Shown here piece after piece: positions 1 through 5,807 of a stretch of DNA of 9,448 nucleotides. The stretch comes from Pseudomonadota bacterium (lineage in GTDB: Bacteria; Pseudomonadota; Alphaproteobacteria; Rhizobiales; Xanthobacteraceae), in NCBI GenBank assembly GCA_023432885.1, contig JAEZEU010000328.1:1-9448 (forward strand). Direction: 5' to 3'. Both the position numbers and the translations under genes were made by a program. Within the stretch, counting starts at the first letter, position 1; each line of letters begins with the position of its first letter. The notes beneath the pieces are model-generated. The model saw nothing but the letters and a program-made list of their open reading frames with translations. It was not told the DNA's origin and ran no database searches.

Positions 1-2
1 CC

Positions 3-47
3 GGCGGCGCCCTGAAGAATGTGGTGGACCGCCGGCGGGGGTACTAA
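3..47 (+). CDS. Possible C-terminal tail of a gene entering from the left
   Basis: Reading frame 3 from base 3 is open for 14 codons (ending in DRRRGY) and stops with TAA at 45-47. Thirteen of the 14 third positions are G or C, which fits coding DNA in this genome. If real, it is the last part of a plus-strand gene that converges on the minus-strand gene ending at 86. The stretch is too short for a family assignment and could be chance. Confidence 0.2.
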   Translation, partial: GGALKNVVDRRRGY

Positions 48-70
48 CCGCCTCTCTCTGTTCTATGGGC

Positions 71-92
71 GAGGTGAAGCAGTGCTCACCTC
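71..92. terminator. Small hairpin at the 3' end of the outer-membrane gene
   Basis: GAGGTGA (71-77) and TCACCTC (86-92) are perfect 7-base inverted arms around an 8-base loop. The hairpin includes the TGA stop codon (86-88) of the minus-strand gene. There is no T-run on either side, so it is a weak candidate for an intrinsic terminator and may only stabilise the 3' end. Confidence 0.3.
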
Positions 93-682
93 AGCGGGCG
101 GCCGCCGATGGCCAGCGGGGTCTGGCCGGGCAACAACGGCGAATTGATGTCGCTGTCGACGAGCCCCTGCGACTGGAACTGGGTGACGCCGACGCCGAGC
201 GACAGGCTCAGATTCGAGGCCGGCCGGTATTCGATCCCGGCCTTGGCGCTGAAGGCGCCGGGCATTGCGGCGGACCTCGAGTCGAAAGCAGAGAACGCGC
301 TGCTGCCGACGCCAGGACCGGTATCGTATTTCAGAGTATCGAAGCCCGCAAAGATCGACAGCGGCGTATTCTTCAGCGCGTAACCGAACTGCATGCCCTC
401 CGTAGAGAGCGAGCCGAAATTGCCGAACGCCGCAGCCCGATTGAACCCGCTCATCCCGAGATCATTGCGCGTGCAGGCAATGAACCAGCCGTCCGGACGG
501 TTGGCGAGCGAGCCTTGCGCGCTGCTGCCGTCGAGCCCATAGGTGCTGGAACCGGCGAAACCGAACCACGAACTCGGCATCCAGTATTGCACGGGCGCCG
601 CCTGCGCATGGGCCGTGCGCCCGTCCAGACAGAGCGCGGCCAATACGATTACGAAAGCTAGTTTGGGCAAGGAATTCGACAT
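86..682 (-). CDS. Secreted outer-membrane beta-barrel-like protein
   Basis: This encodes a protein of 198 residues whose N-terminus (MSNSLPKLAFVIVLAALCLD) is a clear Sec signal peptide, with likely cleavage after AHA at about residue 26. The mature part is rich in Gly, Ser, Phe and Tyr. It has alternating segments resembling beta-strands, such as MQFGYALKN (97-105), LSIFAGFDTLKY (108-119), FSAKAGIEYRP (144-154) and LSLSLGVGVTQF (158-169). This fits the small opacity/OmpW-like porins common in Bradyrhizobium, where it would sit in the outer membrane. The frame stays open upstream to 805, but the ATG at 682 is preferred because it places the signal peptide at the N-terminus and follows a TATAAT box directly. 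The protein ends in GGRPLR and lacks the terminal aromatic residue usual in barrels. The family call is by character, not by a specific motif, and the substrate is unknown. Confidence 0.6.
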   Translation of the reverse strand: MSNSLPKLAFVIVLAALCLDGRTAHAQAAPVQYWMPSSWFGFAGSSTYGLDGSSAQGSLANRPDGWFIACTRNDLGMSGFNRAAAFGNFGSLSTEGMQFGYALKNTPLSIFAGFDTLKYDTGPGVGSSAFSAFDSRSAAMPGAFSAKAGIEYRPASNLSLSLGVGVTQFQSQGLVDSDINSPLLPGQTPLAIGGRPLR

Positions 683-688
683 CCGCAG

Positions 689-717
689 ATTATAGAATGC
701 GGGTATCAGGAACACCA
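689..717 (-). promoter_or_regulatory. Putative promoter of the outer-membrane gene, -10 next to ATG
   Basis: On the minus strand a perfect TATAAT occupies 694 to 689, only six bases before the ATG at 682. The hexamer 17 bases further upstream (717-712) reads TGGTGT and is a poor -35 match. A start about seven bases past the -10 would fall on or beside the ATG, giving a leaderless transcript. No Shine-Dalgarno sequence precedes this ATG, which fits that reading. Confidence 0.35.
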
Positions 718-772
718 GATTTGTAAGTAGGCTGAGCGCCAGCAAAACCCGTCGCCCTCGCGATGGGAGGAT

Positions 773-791
773 GGGCGGGCTCAACCCACCC
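773..791 (-). terminator. GC-rich hairpin downstream of the tetR gene
   Basis: On the minus strand the RNA would read GGGUGGG, a 5-base loop, then CCCGCCC, pairing fully with one U-G wobble. On the plus strand the same position is an A-C mismatch, so the structure favours minus-strand RNA. It lies about 60 bases past the TetR stop codon, where a terminator is expected. No U-run follows, so confidence is low. Confidence 0.25.
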
Positions 792-851
792 GGCGCCGAT
801 CTCAATTTCGCCGCGATGTGCCCACCTAGCGCCCCAGGGACGCCAGCCTGT

Positions 852-1550
852 TCATGTCGTCGCCTTCCCGCACATCACATCCAGCGCCCCCTCGACGATG
901 GCGTCGAGTTCCGCCCGCGACACCTGCGCGCGGGCACGCACGGCGATGGTGTGGAGCGTGGCGGATGCGAGTTGCGCCAGCACCTGCGGATCGGCCGAAG
1001 CCGGAAGTTCGCCGCGCTCCTGCGCCCGCCGGAAGATGCGCGCGAAGAAGCGGTCGGTCTCGACCAGGCCGGTGATGACCAGCTCGCGAATGGCGGGATC
1101 GAACACGGCTTCGGATGTCGCCGTCATCACGGTGAAGCAACCGCGCGGGCCATCCTTGCCGGACAGGTACATGTCGAGCGCGATGGCATAGATGCGTTCC
1201 AGCAGCTCGCGCAGCGGCAACTCGGCCGCGAACGCCTCACCCATGCGCGCCCGGGCACGGTCGCGGTAAGCCTCATAGCTCTTGATGTAGAGCTCGCGCT
1301 TGTCGCCGAAGGCGCCATAGAGGCTCGGCCGGTTCATGCCGGTCGCCGCCGAGAGATCATCGAGCGAGGTCGCCGCAAAGCCCTCCTTCCAGAACACGTC
1401 GAGCGCGCGCGCCAGCGCCACTTCCGGCTGATAGGCGCGCGGGCGGCCACGCCGTTTCGGCTCGGCCGAGGACGCAACTTGCTGGTCCGGCGCGGCCTTC
1501 TTCACCTTGGCGCTGGCCCGCGGCCCGGACGGAGTCGTTTTTTGTACCAT
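852..1550 (-). CDS. TetR/AcrR family transcriptional regulator
   Basis: This is a one-component DNA-binding repressor of 232 residues. The N-terminal TetR domain spans about 41-90, with its helix-turn-helix in the segment TSLDDLSAATGMNRPSLYGA (61-80), followed by the conserved FGDKRELY. The rest (about 95-232) is the helical ligand-binding and dimerisation domain, whose inducer cannot be read from sequence. An extension of about 30 residues precedes the domain. It is rich in Lys, Ala and Ser and ends in RRGRPR (33-38), an AT-hook-like motif seen in this TetR subgroup. It starts with ATG at 1550; the only upstream purine match is AGGA, about 12 bases away. The gene is divergent from the glutathione S-transferase at 1661, with 110 bases between the start codons. 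By the usual logic of TetR genes it probably represses itself and that neighbour. Confidence 0.9.
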   Translation of the reverse strand: MVQKTTPSGPRASAKVKKAAPDQQVASSAEPKRRGRPRAYQPEVALARALDVFWKEGFAATSLDDLSAATGMNRPSLYGAFGDKRELYIKSYEAYRDRARARMGEAFAAELPLRELLERIYAIALDMYLSGKDGPRGCFTVMTATSEAVFDPAIRELVITGLVETDRFFARIFRRAQERGELPASADPQVLAQLASATLHTIAVRARAQVSRAELDAIVEGALDVMCGKATT

Positions 1551-1566
1551 CTTGCAAAATAATCCT

Positions 1567-1605
1567 TGACGCCGTCACTTTTATGCGGAACGGTACACAA
1601 ATCAA
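1567..1605. promoter_or_regulatory. Shared tetR/gst control region with candidate promoter and dyad
   Basis: On the minus strand TTGATT (1605-1600), a 16-base spacer and TAAAAG (1583-1578) form a plausible tetR promoter about 30 bases before its ATG. The spacer holds GTACCGTTCC, similar in style to half-sites bound by this TetR subgroup. Next to it lies TGACGCCGTCA (1567-1577), two perfect 5-base arms around one base, which is a possible operator. A second GTACC/GGTAC pair lies at 1544-1548 and 1592-1596. I could not find a convincing -35/-10 pair for the gst gene. All of this is pattern-based inference. Confidence 0.35.
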
Positions 1606-1660
1606 GCTTGATCCTGCATCCAAGTCGAAATCGCCGACCAACCAGAGGGAGATTCCACCC

Positions 1661-2305
1661 ATGGACCTTTATTTCTCGCCGCTCGCCTGCTCGATGGCAA
1701 CAAGGATCGCGCTATATGAGGCGGGTCAGTCAGCCAACTTCATCGAGGTCGATCCCAAGACCAAGAAGGTGCTGAAGGACAATTCCGATTTCCACGCCGT
1801 CAACGCGCTTGGGCTCGTGCCGGTCGTGCGCACCGACGAGGGCGAGATCCTGACCGAGAACGCCGCGATCCTGCAGCACGTCGCCGACAAGCTCGCCGGT
1901 TCGGGTCTTGGCGCCGCGGATGGTATCGAGCGCAGCAGGCTGCAGCAGTGGCTCTGCTTCATCGGCACCGAACTGCACAAAAGCCTGTTCACGCCGCTGC
2001 TCGGCAAGGGCGTGCCGGCCGAAGTCAAGTCGTACACGCTGGAGAAATATCTCTCGCGGCTCGACTATCTCGACAAATATCTCAAAGGCCGCGAATTCCT
2101 GCTCGATCATTTCAGCGTAGCGGATGCCTATCTGACCACCATACTGAACTGGAGCATCGCCACCCCGATGATCGACTTGTCGAAATATCCCGCGGTGAAG
2201 GATTATCTGGAGCGGATGAAGAAGCGCCCGGCGGTGGCGAAGGCGCTCGCGGAAGAGTTCGAGCTCTACAAGGCCGAAATTGCCCGCCACAAGCAGGCGG
2301 CGTAA
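1661..2305 (+). CDS. gst: Glutathione S-transferase, bacterial beta class
   Basis: This is a cytosolic enzyme of 214 residues that conjugates glutathione to electrophiles or reduces and binds them. The thioredoxin-fold N-terminal domain (about 1-78) begins MDLYFSPLACSM, with Cys10 at the position of the beta-class catalytic cysteine. The cis-proline is P54 (GLVPVV), and TEN (65-67) is the glutathione gamma-glutamyl site. The helical C-terminal domain carries His106 (GTELHKS), equivalent to the conserved His106 of Proteus mirabilis GST B1-1, and the N-capping motif SVADAY (152-157). The frame is open from an earlier ATG at 1583. The ATG at 1661 is preferred because it matches the family N-terminus and follows AGAGGGAG (1644-1651) at nine bases. 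The gene is divergent from a TetR regulator that likely controls it, and it ends at a strong hairpin. Confidence 0.93.
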   Translation: MDLYFSPLACSMATRIALYEAGQSANFIEVDPKTKKVLKDNSDFHAVNALGLVPVVRTDEGEILTENAAILQHVADKLAGSGLGAADGIERSRLQQWLCFIGTELHKSLFTPLLGKGVPAEVKSYTLEKYLSRLDYLDKYLKGREFLLDHFSVADAYLTTILNWSIATPMIDLSKYPAVKDYLERMKKRPAVAKALAEEFELYKAEIARHKQAA

Positions 2306-2367
2306 ATCGCAGGACATGTCGCGCCTGCGCAAGTGGGCTGGCAGCGTCAGCAGCACTGCACCGACAA

Positions 2368-2391
2368 GAAGCCCCGGAATGCCGGGGCTTT
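2368..2391. terminator. Intrinsic terminator, probably bidirectional
   Basis: AAGCCCCGG (2369-2377) and CCGGGGCTT (2382-2390) form a perfect 9-base stem around a 4-base AATG loop. A G-T wobble extends it by one pair, and a short T-run ends it on the plus strand. It lies 63 bases past the gst stop and 52 bases past the stop of the convergent SGNH hydrolase gene, so it can serve both. The T-tracts are short on both strands. Confidence 0.75.
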
Positions 2392-2443
2392 GAGTGCGCC
2401 CAGCCAAAGGAGAGAAATCATTCGCAGGAGGGAGCGGGCAGCA

Positions 2444-3415
2444 TCATCGAATGCCGTGCTCGGCGAGCAGATTGAAAATGCGTTCGCTGACGAACGCCTG
2501 CCCCTTCGGCGTCCAGTGGCCCCCGGTGCCGTCGCCCGGATAGACCGCCGCGCCATCGAGCGAGACAAAGGAAATCCGGTTTTGCTCGAGGTAGCGCGCA
2601 AGACCATCGTCACGGCCTTGCATGGCGACGAAGAATTTCGCGCCATTGCCTTCCACGAAGGCGCGGATCATGCTGACCAGCTTTTCGCTCGGGTCTGGCA
2701 CGAAGATCACGGGGTGCATGAACTTCAGATAGACTGACGCGGCGATGCGCGCGAGCATGAGGTTTCGCACCAGCCAGGCATCCTTGAAATATTGCTGGCG
2801 GGAGAGCGGAACGGGCTGTCCCTTCAACACCGGATGGCCGTCCGCGCCGATGTCAAAGTAAGGCTTCTGATAGCCCTCGTAACGGATGTTGCTGCTGTTA
2901 TCGAGGCGATCGTTGTCGGTGCAGAAGACCAGCACGACGACCGCTGGCTTGATGTGCGGCCACAGCCGCCGCAGCAGCAGATATTCCTGGTCGGTACCGT
3001 ATCCCGAAACGCCGGCGGCCACGATCCTGTAATCCGGCAGCATCGGTTTGAGCAGTTCGGTAAAGCGCTCGCCTGCTTCCGCATCCAGTCCCCAGACAAA
3101 GGAATCGCCGAGGAACATGATCCTCGGCTTTTGGTCGCGGGAAAACTCTTCGTCGCGCAGGCCCAGACTGTTGTGCCGTACCCTGATGGTGCGGGCGTTG
3201 GTCACGACGGAGGTGGAGTTGGGCTCGGGGATCCAGCCAAGACCGGCATCGTAGCGATAGCCGAGCGAGCGCTCGCTCGCGCCCTCGCGCAGCTCCCGGA
3301 AATCGCAAACGCGCAGGAAGACTTCGAGCGCGAGCAGCGTCGCGCAGGACATGACGAGCGTTACGCCGGCCGATCCTACGATCCGATGCAGCCTAACCCT
3401 GGTGGGACCCTGCAT
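2444..3415 (-). CDS. Membrane-anchored SGNH/GDSL-type hydrolase
   Basis: This is a predicted serine esterase or acyl-transfer enzyme of 323 residues. Residues 12-35 are hydrophobic after a basic start (MQGPTRVRLHR), which suggests a signal anchor with the catalytic domain in the periplasm. Block I is FLGDSFVWG (101-109) with nucleophile Ser105. The oxyanion Gly is probably in AAGVSGYGTDQE (133-144), and the block III Asn is probably in CTDNDRLDN (165-173). Block V is the region PGDGTGGHWTPKGQ, with His300 and possibly Asp295 completing the triad. The spacing of that last Asp from the His differs from the usual DxxH. The frame is open to 3811, but that region overlaps the DUF1348 gene out of frame. 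The ATG at 3415 gives a sensible N-terminus, though it has no clear Shine-Dalgarno sequence. The substrate is unknown; relatives modify exopolysaccharides or lipids. Confidence 0.75.
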   Translation of the reverse strand: MQGPTRVRLHRIVGSAGVTLVMSCATLLALEVFLRVCDFRELREGASERSLGYRYDAGLGWIPEPNSTSVVTNARTIRVRHNSLGLRDEEFSRDQKPRIMFLGDSFVWGLDAEAGERFTELLKPMLPDYRIVAAGVSGYGTDQEYLLLRRLWPHIKPAVVVLVFCTDNDRLDNSSNIRYEGYQKPYFDIGADGHPVLKGQPVPLSRQQYFKDAWLVRNLMLARIAASVYLKFMHPVIFVPDPSEKLVSMIRAFVEGNGAKFFVAMQGRDDGLARYLEQNRISFVSLDGAAVYPGDGTGGHWTPKGQAFVSERIFNLLAEHGIR

Positions 3416-3481
3416 GTGAAAACGATGAACGAACGCTGAAAAATCTGCGTTGATCAAACCATGCGGGCCTATCCTGTTCAA

Positions 3482-3516
3482 GCGCCGGCCATCGCGGGCG
3501 CGGAGCGCTGCGGCGC
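3482..3516. terminator. GC-rich inverted repeat after the DUF1348 gene
   Basis: GCGCCG (3482-3487) and CGGCGC (3511-3516) are perfect arms around a 23-base loop that contains its own short inverted repeat (GCGC/GCGC, 3499-3509). It begins 16 bases past the DUF1348 stop codon in the minus direction. There is no U-run, so this could be a weak terminator or simply GC-rich spacer. Confidence 0.25.
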
Positions 3517-3531
3517 CGTGCAGACGAACCC

Positions 3532-3999
3532 CTAGAAGGGATCCGTGCCCAATCCCGGCACGTCGGCGGGACGCGGACCGGGCGCTTTCCAGCGGAAGCG
3601 ACGGTCCTTCTCGGCGATCTCGATATCGTTGATGCTGGCCTCGCGACGGCGCATCAGACCGAACTCGTCGAACTCCCACTGCTCGTTGCCATAGGAGCGG
3701 TGCCACTGGCCTTTGGCGTCGTGCCACTCGTACTGAAAGCGCACCGCGATGCGATTGCCGTCGAAGGCCCAGAGATCCTTGATCAGGCGATAGTCGAGTT
3801 CCTTCTCCCATTTGCGGGTGAGGAAGGCCTTGATCGCCTCGCGGCCCCGAAAGAATTCGGAGCGGTTGCGCCAGCGGCTGTCCTCGGTATAGGCGAGCGC
3901 GACGCGTTCGGGATCGCGCGAATTCCAGGCATCTTCCGCCATGCGAGCCTTCTGCGCAGCGGTCTCTCTCGTGAACGGCGGAAGCGGCGGACGGGACAT
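3532..3999 (-). CDS. DUF1348 / SnoaL-like nuclear transport factor 2 family protein
   Basis: This small cytosolic protein of 155 residues matches the DUF1348 family over its full length. Family-typical stretches are TRETAAQKARMAEDAWNSRD (10-29), FFRGREAIKAFLTRKWEKEL (49-68), and the segments IAVRFQYEWHDAKGQWHRSYGN and EFDEFGLMRRREASIND. The fold is expected to be the cone-shaped NTF2/SnoaL alpha-beta fold. No enzymatic reaction is established for the family, so the function is unknown. The ATG at 3999 is well supported by AGAGG six bases upstream. It lies 80 bases past the ybgC stop and 116 bases before the SGNH hydrolase start, all on the same strand. Co-transcription is possible but not shown. 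Confidence 0.85.
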   Translation of the reverse strand: MSRPPLPPFTRETAAQKARMAEDAWNSRDPERVALAYTEDSRWRNRSEFFRGREAIKAFLTRKWEKELDYRLIKDLWAFDGNRIAVRFQYEWHDAKGQWHRSYGNEQWEFDEFGLMRRREASINDIEIAEKDRRFRWKAPGPRPADVPGLGTDPF

Positions 4000-4079
4000 G
4001 ATGACCTCTTTCGTGCTGAGAGCCCCAATCTAGCCTTGCGCGACGCGGAGTCGATGGTGATCCCCCTATCGGCCGATCC

Positions 4080-4529
4080 TCATTCCAGATCGGCCTTCAT
4101 CAAGCTCCGCAAGGATTTCGGGATCGGCTGCGCCTTGCCGTCGCAGATGAAGGCGACGCGCACCTGCGCCTTGACCAGCACGTCATGGCCGCGACGCACC
4201 TCCTGCGCCAGCGTGATGGAGGCGCCCTTCACCGCGACAGGCCAGGTGACGACATCGAGCACGTCATCCATGCGCGCCGGCTTGAGGAAATCGAGCTGCA
4301 TCGAGCGCACCACGAAAGCAAAGCCCGGCGTCTCGGCTGCCGCCTGTTCGAACAGCGCATGCTGCTCGGCGCCCATCAGCCGCAGATGGTTGGTGCGCCC
4401 CCGCTCCATGAAGCGCAAATAATTGGCGTGATAGACGATGCCGGAGAAATCGGTGTCCTCGTAATAGACGCGGACCTGCATGTGGTGGCGGCCGTCGCGG
4501 ATCTCGCCGTCGAGAATAGGTGAAGTCAC
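4080..4529 (-). CDS. ybgC: Acyl-CoA thioesterase YbgC, hotdog fold
   Basis: This 149-residue cytosolic thioesterase of the 4-hydroxybenzoyl-CoA thioesterase-like hotdog family hydrolyses acyl-CoA thioesters. In E. coli it is the first gene of the tol-pal operon and is linked to phospholipid synthesis. The signature is YYEDTDFSGIVYHANYLRF (22-40), with catalytic Asp27 equivalent to E. coli Asp18, and then MERGRT. The family core RSMQLDFLKPARMDDVLDV follows at 75-93. A GTG at 4580 is also in frame, but the GTG at 4529 has GAGGG six bases upstream and gives a length nearer the family norm (about 134-150), so I chose it. The gene starts 64 bases after the metallophosphoesterase stop and may be co-transcribed with it. 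It is followed by a DUF1348 gene rather than tolQ, which is unusual. Confidence 0.88.
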   Translation of the reverse strand: MTSPILDGEIRDGRHHMQVRVYYEDTDFSGIVYHANYLRFMERGRTNHLRLMGAEQHALFEQAAAETPGFAFVVRSMQLDFLKPARMDDVLDVVTWPVAVKGASITLAQEVRRGHDVLVKAQVRVAFICDGKAQPIPKSLRSLMKADLE

Positions 4530-4539
4530 TTGCGGCCCT

Positions 4540-4560
4540 CGATCGCTTCTGGAGCGATCG
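4540..4560. promoter_or_regulatory. Perfect hairpin abutting the ybgC ribosome binding site
   Basis: CGATCGCT (4540-4547) and AGCGATCG (4553-4560) form an 8-base stem with a 5-base loop. On the minus-strand RNA the stem ends exactly where the ybgC Shine-Dalgarno GAGGG begins, so the last stem G is shared. On the plus strand the hairpin is followed by TTTT (4561-4564), the form of an intrinsic terminator, but no plus-strand gene precedes it. It could tune ybgC translation, block antisense transcription, or be a copy of a dispersed palindrome. Confidence 0.5.
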
Positions 4561-4593
4561 TTTTGCGCAAATTCGCTCACAGGTGCAAGCGGC

Positions 4594-5508
4594 TCAGGAG
4601 ACCTGCGCTGCCCCTTCCCCGCCCAGCGTTACCAGCACAATTTCCGGGGGAACGCCGAGACGGAAGGGAAGGATGCTGCAGCCGAGGCCGCCGGAAACGA
4701 CGATGTCGCAATTGCCGCGAATGTGGCCATAGACGAGGTCACGGCCCGACGGCGCCATCGGTGACCAGCCGAGCAGGCGCACCTGCCCGCCATGGGTGTG
4801 GCCGGACAATTGCAAAGAGACGCGCGAAGGCACGCGCCTGGCGATATCAGGCTCATGCGCCATCAGGATGAGCGGCGCGCTGTCGGTGACTTTCGCCAGC
4901 GTCGCGCGGAGATCATCGACCCCGACGCGACGCACCGGGCGGAAGCGCCGCGCCGGAGCGTAAGCGAGCTGATCGCCGAGTCCGGCGAGCCAGAACGGAC
5001 GGCCACCCTTGGTGAGGCGCGCGGCGTCGTTCTCGTAGACGGGAATGCCGGCAGTTTCGAGTGCCTGCCGCGCGATCGGATGCCCCTTGCCCTCCCGCTG
5101 CACTGTCCTGTCGTCCCACCAATCGTGGTTACCGAGAACGGCGTGCACGCCGAGCGGCGCTTTCAGCCCGCCCAGCACCGGCGCCCATTCGGCCGCCGGG
5201 ATGCTGCGCATAACCTTGCGGTGACCGGCGACGTAGTCGCCGAGCAGGACGGTGACATCAGGCTTGAGTGCATTGGTGCGAGCCACGATGCCCTCGATCC
5301 GCTTCAGCGGCATCCAGGGATCGCAGGCATGGAGATCGGCGATGACGGCGATCCTCAGCTTGAAATCGGACGGCCATTGCGGCGGCGAAAGGCTGTAGCG
5401 CGTGACCTTCAGCCGCTCCGGCTCGACGCCGAAACCATAGGCCGTGGTCGAGACGCCGAGCGTACCCACCCCGCCCATCACCTTGAAAAAACGCCGCCGC
5501 GTAATCAT
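4594..5508 (-). CDS. Tat-exported metallophosphoesterase, YaeI-like
   Basis: This is a calcineurin-like metal-dependent phosphoesterase of 304 residues. The N-terminus MITRRRFFKVMGG contains a textbook twin-arginine motif (TRRRFFK, 3-9) followed by a short hydrophobic stretch, so export by Tat to the periplasm or outer face of the membrane is expected. All family blocks are present: DLH (58-60), LLGDY (88-92), LGNHDWW (125-131), MAHEPD (216-221) and SGHTHGGQ (235-242), which together supply the two-metal site. Relatives include E. coli YaeI, a phosphodiesterase, and lipid-pyrophosphate hydrolases such as LpxG-like enzymes; the substrate here is not determined. It starts at the ATG at 5508 with only a weak ribosome site. 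It precedes ybgC by 64 bases on the same strand, consistent with one transcript concerned with the envelope or lipids. Confidence 0.9.
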   Translation of the reverse strand: MITRRRFFKVMGGVGTLGVSTTAYGFGVEPERLKVTRYSLSPPQWPSDFKLRIAVIADLHACDPWMPLKRIEGIVARTNALKPDVTVLLGDYVAGHRKVMRSIPAAEWAPVLGGLKAPLGVHAVLGNHDWWDDRTVQREGKGHPIARQALETAGIPVYENDAARLTKGGRPFWLAGLGDQLAYAPARRFRPVRRVGVDDLRATLAKVTDSAPLILMAHEPDIARRVPSRVSLQLSGHTHGGQVRLLGWSPMAPSGRDLVYGHIRGNCDIVVSGGLGCSILPFRLGVPPEIVLVTLGGEGAAQVS

Positions 5509-5570
5509 GTGAACCCGTTCGTGATGCCCGCGCAGGGTGGAGGCCGATTGCAGCGAAATTCGGCCCGGCT

Positions 5571-5589
5571 TGTGCAGATTGTCAGCACA
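5571..5589. promoter_or_regulatory. Dyad upstream of the metallophosphoesterase gene
   Basis: TGTGCAGA (5571-5578) and TCAGCACA (5582-5589) are inverted arms with one mismatched pair and a 3-base centre, a 19-base dyad. It sits 63 bases upstream of the metallophosphoesterase ATG, where an operator could lie. No regulator is evident in the window and the match to any named site is not known to me. Confidence 0.3.
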
Positions 5590-5606
5590 GGTTCCACATT
5601 AACTCA

Positions 5607-5758
5607 TTAGCAATTGCCGTCGATCAGGACATGCAGCCGCGCCTTCAATTCATCGGGTGCGCGAAAGTGCCAGATGCCGCCGAGCAGATCGTGAAGGCGC
5701 TCGTCACGGCAGCTTCCCGCTCGATCCGGTCGATGGCTCTCGAGCTGATCACCGACAT
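5607..5758 (-). pseudogene. Possible frameshifted small coding sequence in the ruvB downstream gap
   Basis: The gap between ruvB and the metallophosphoesterase (5509-5807) is otherwise empty of genes. One frame starts with ATG at 5758 and reads MSVISSRAIDRIEREAA with strong G/C third positions (about 21 of the first 24 codons). It then continues with implausible residues to a TGA at 5645. The overlapping frame, which ends in TAA at 5607, turns protein-like where the first fails: RDERLHDLLGG, then IWHFRAPDELKARLHVLIDG and NC. Joining them by a one-base shift near 5705 gives a small, mainly helical protein of about 50 residues. I do not recognise a family. It may be a decayed gene, a sequencing error, or chance. 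No convincing ribosome site precedes either start. Confidence 0.35.
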
Positions 5759-5807
5759 ACGGCGGGGACGTCAACTTAGTGCATGAAGAAGGGGCGCAGG
5801 TTCGAAA

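Noticed and set aside
65..661. A 198-residue open frame on the plus strand opposite the outer-membrane gene
   Set aside because: It is rich in Arg, Ala and Glu with no domain, and lies antisense to a frame with a clear signal peptide. It is a GC-driven shadow.
3416..3811. Upstream extension of the SGNH hydrolase frame by 132 residues
   Set aside because: The extension is Arg-rich and overlaps the DUF1348 gene out of frame. The N-terminal membrane anchor after the ATG at 3415 fits a true start.
4540..4564. Hairpin plus TTTT read as a plus-strand terminator
   Set aside because: The form fits, but there is no plus-strand gene upstream to terminate, so it is reported as a hairpin without that function.
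4792..5610. A 272-residue plus-strand frame opposite the metallophosphoesterase
   Set aside because: It is antisense to a gene with all its catalytic motifs and shows no recognisable domain.
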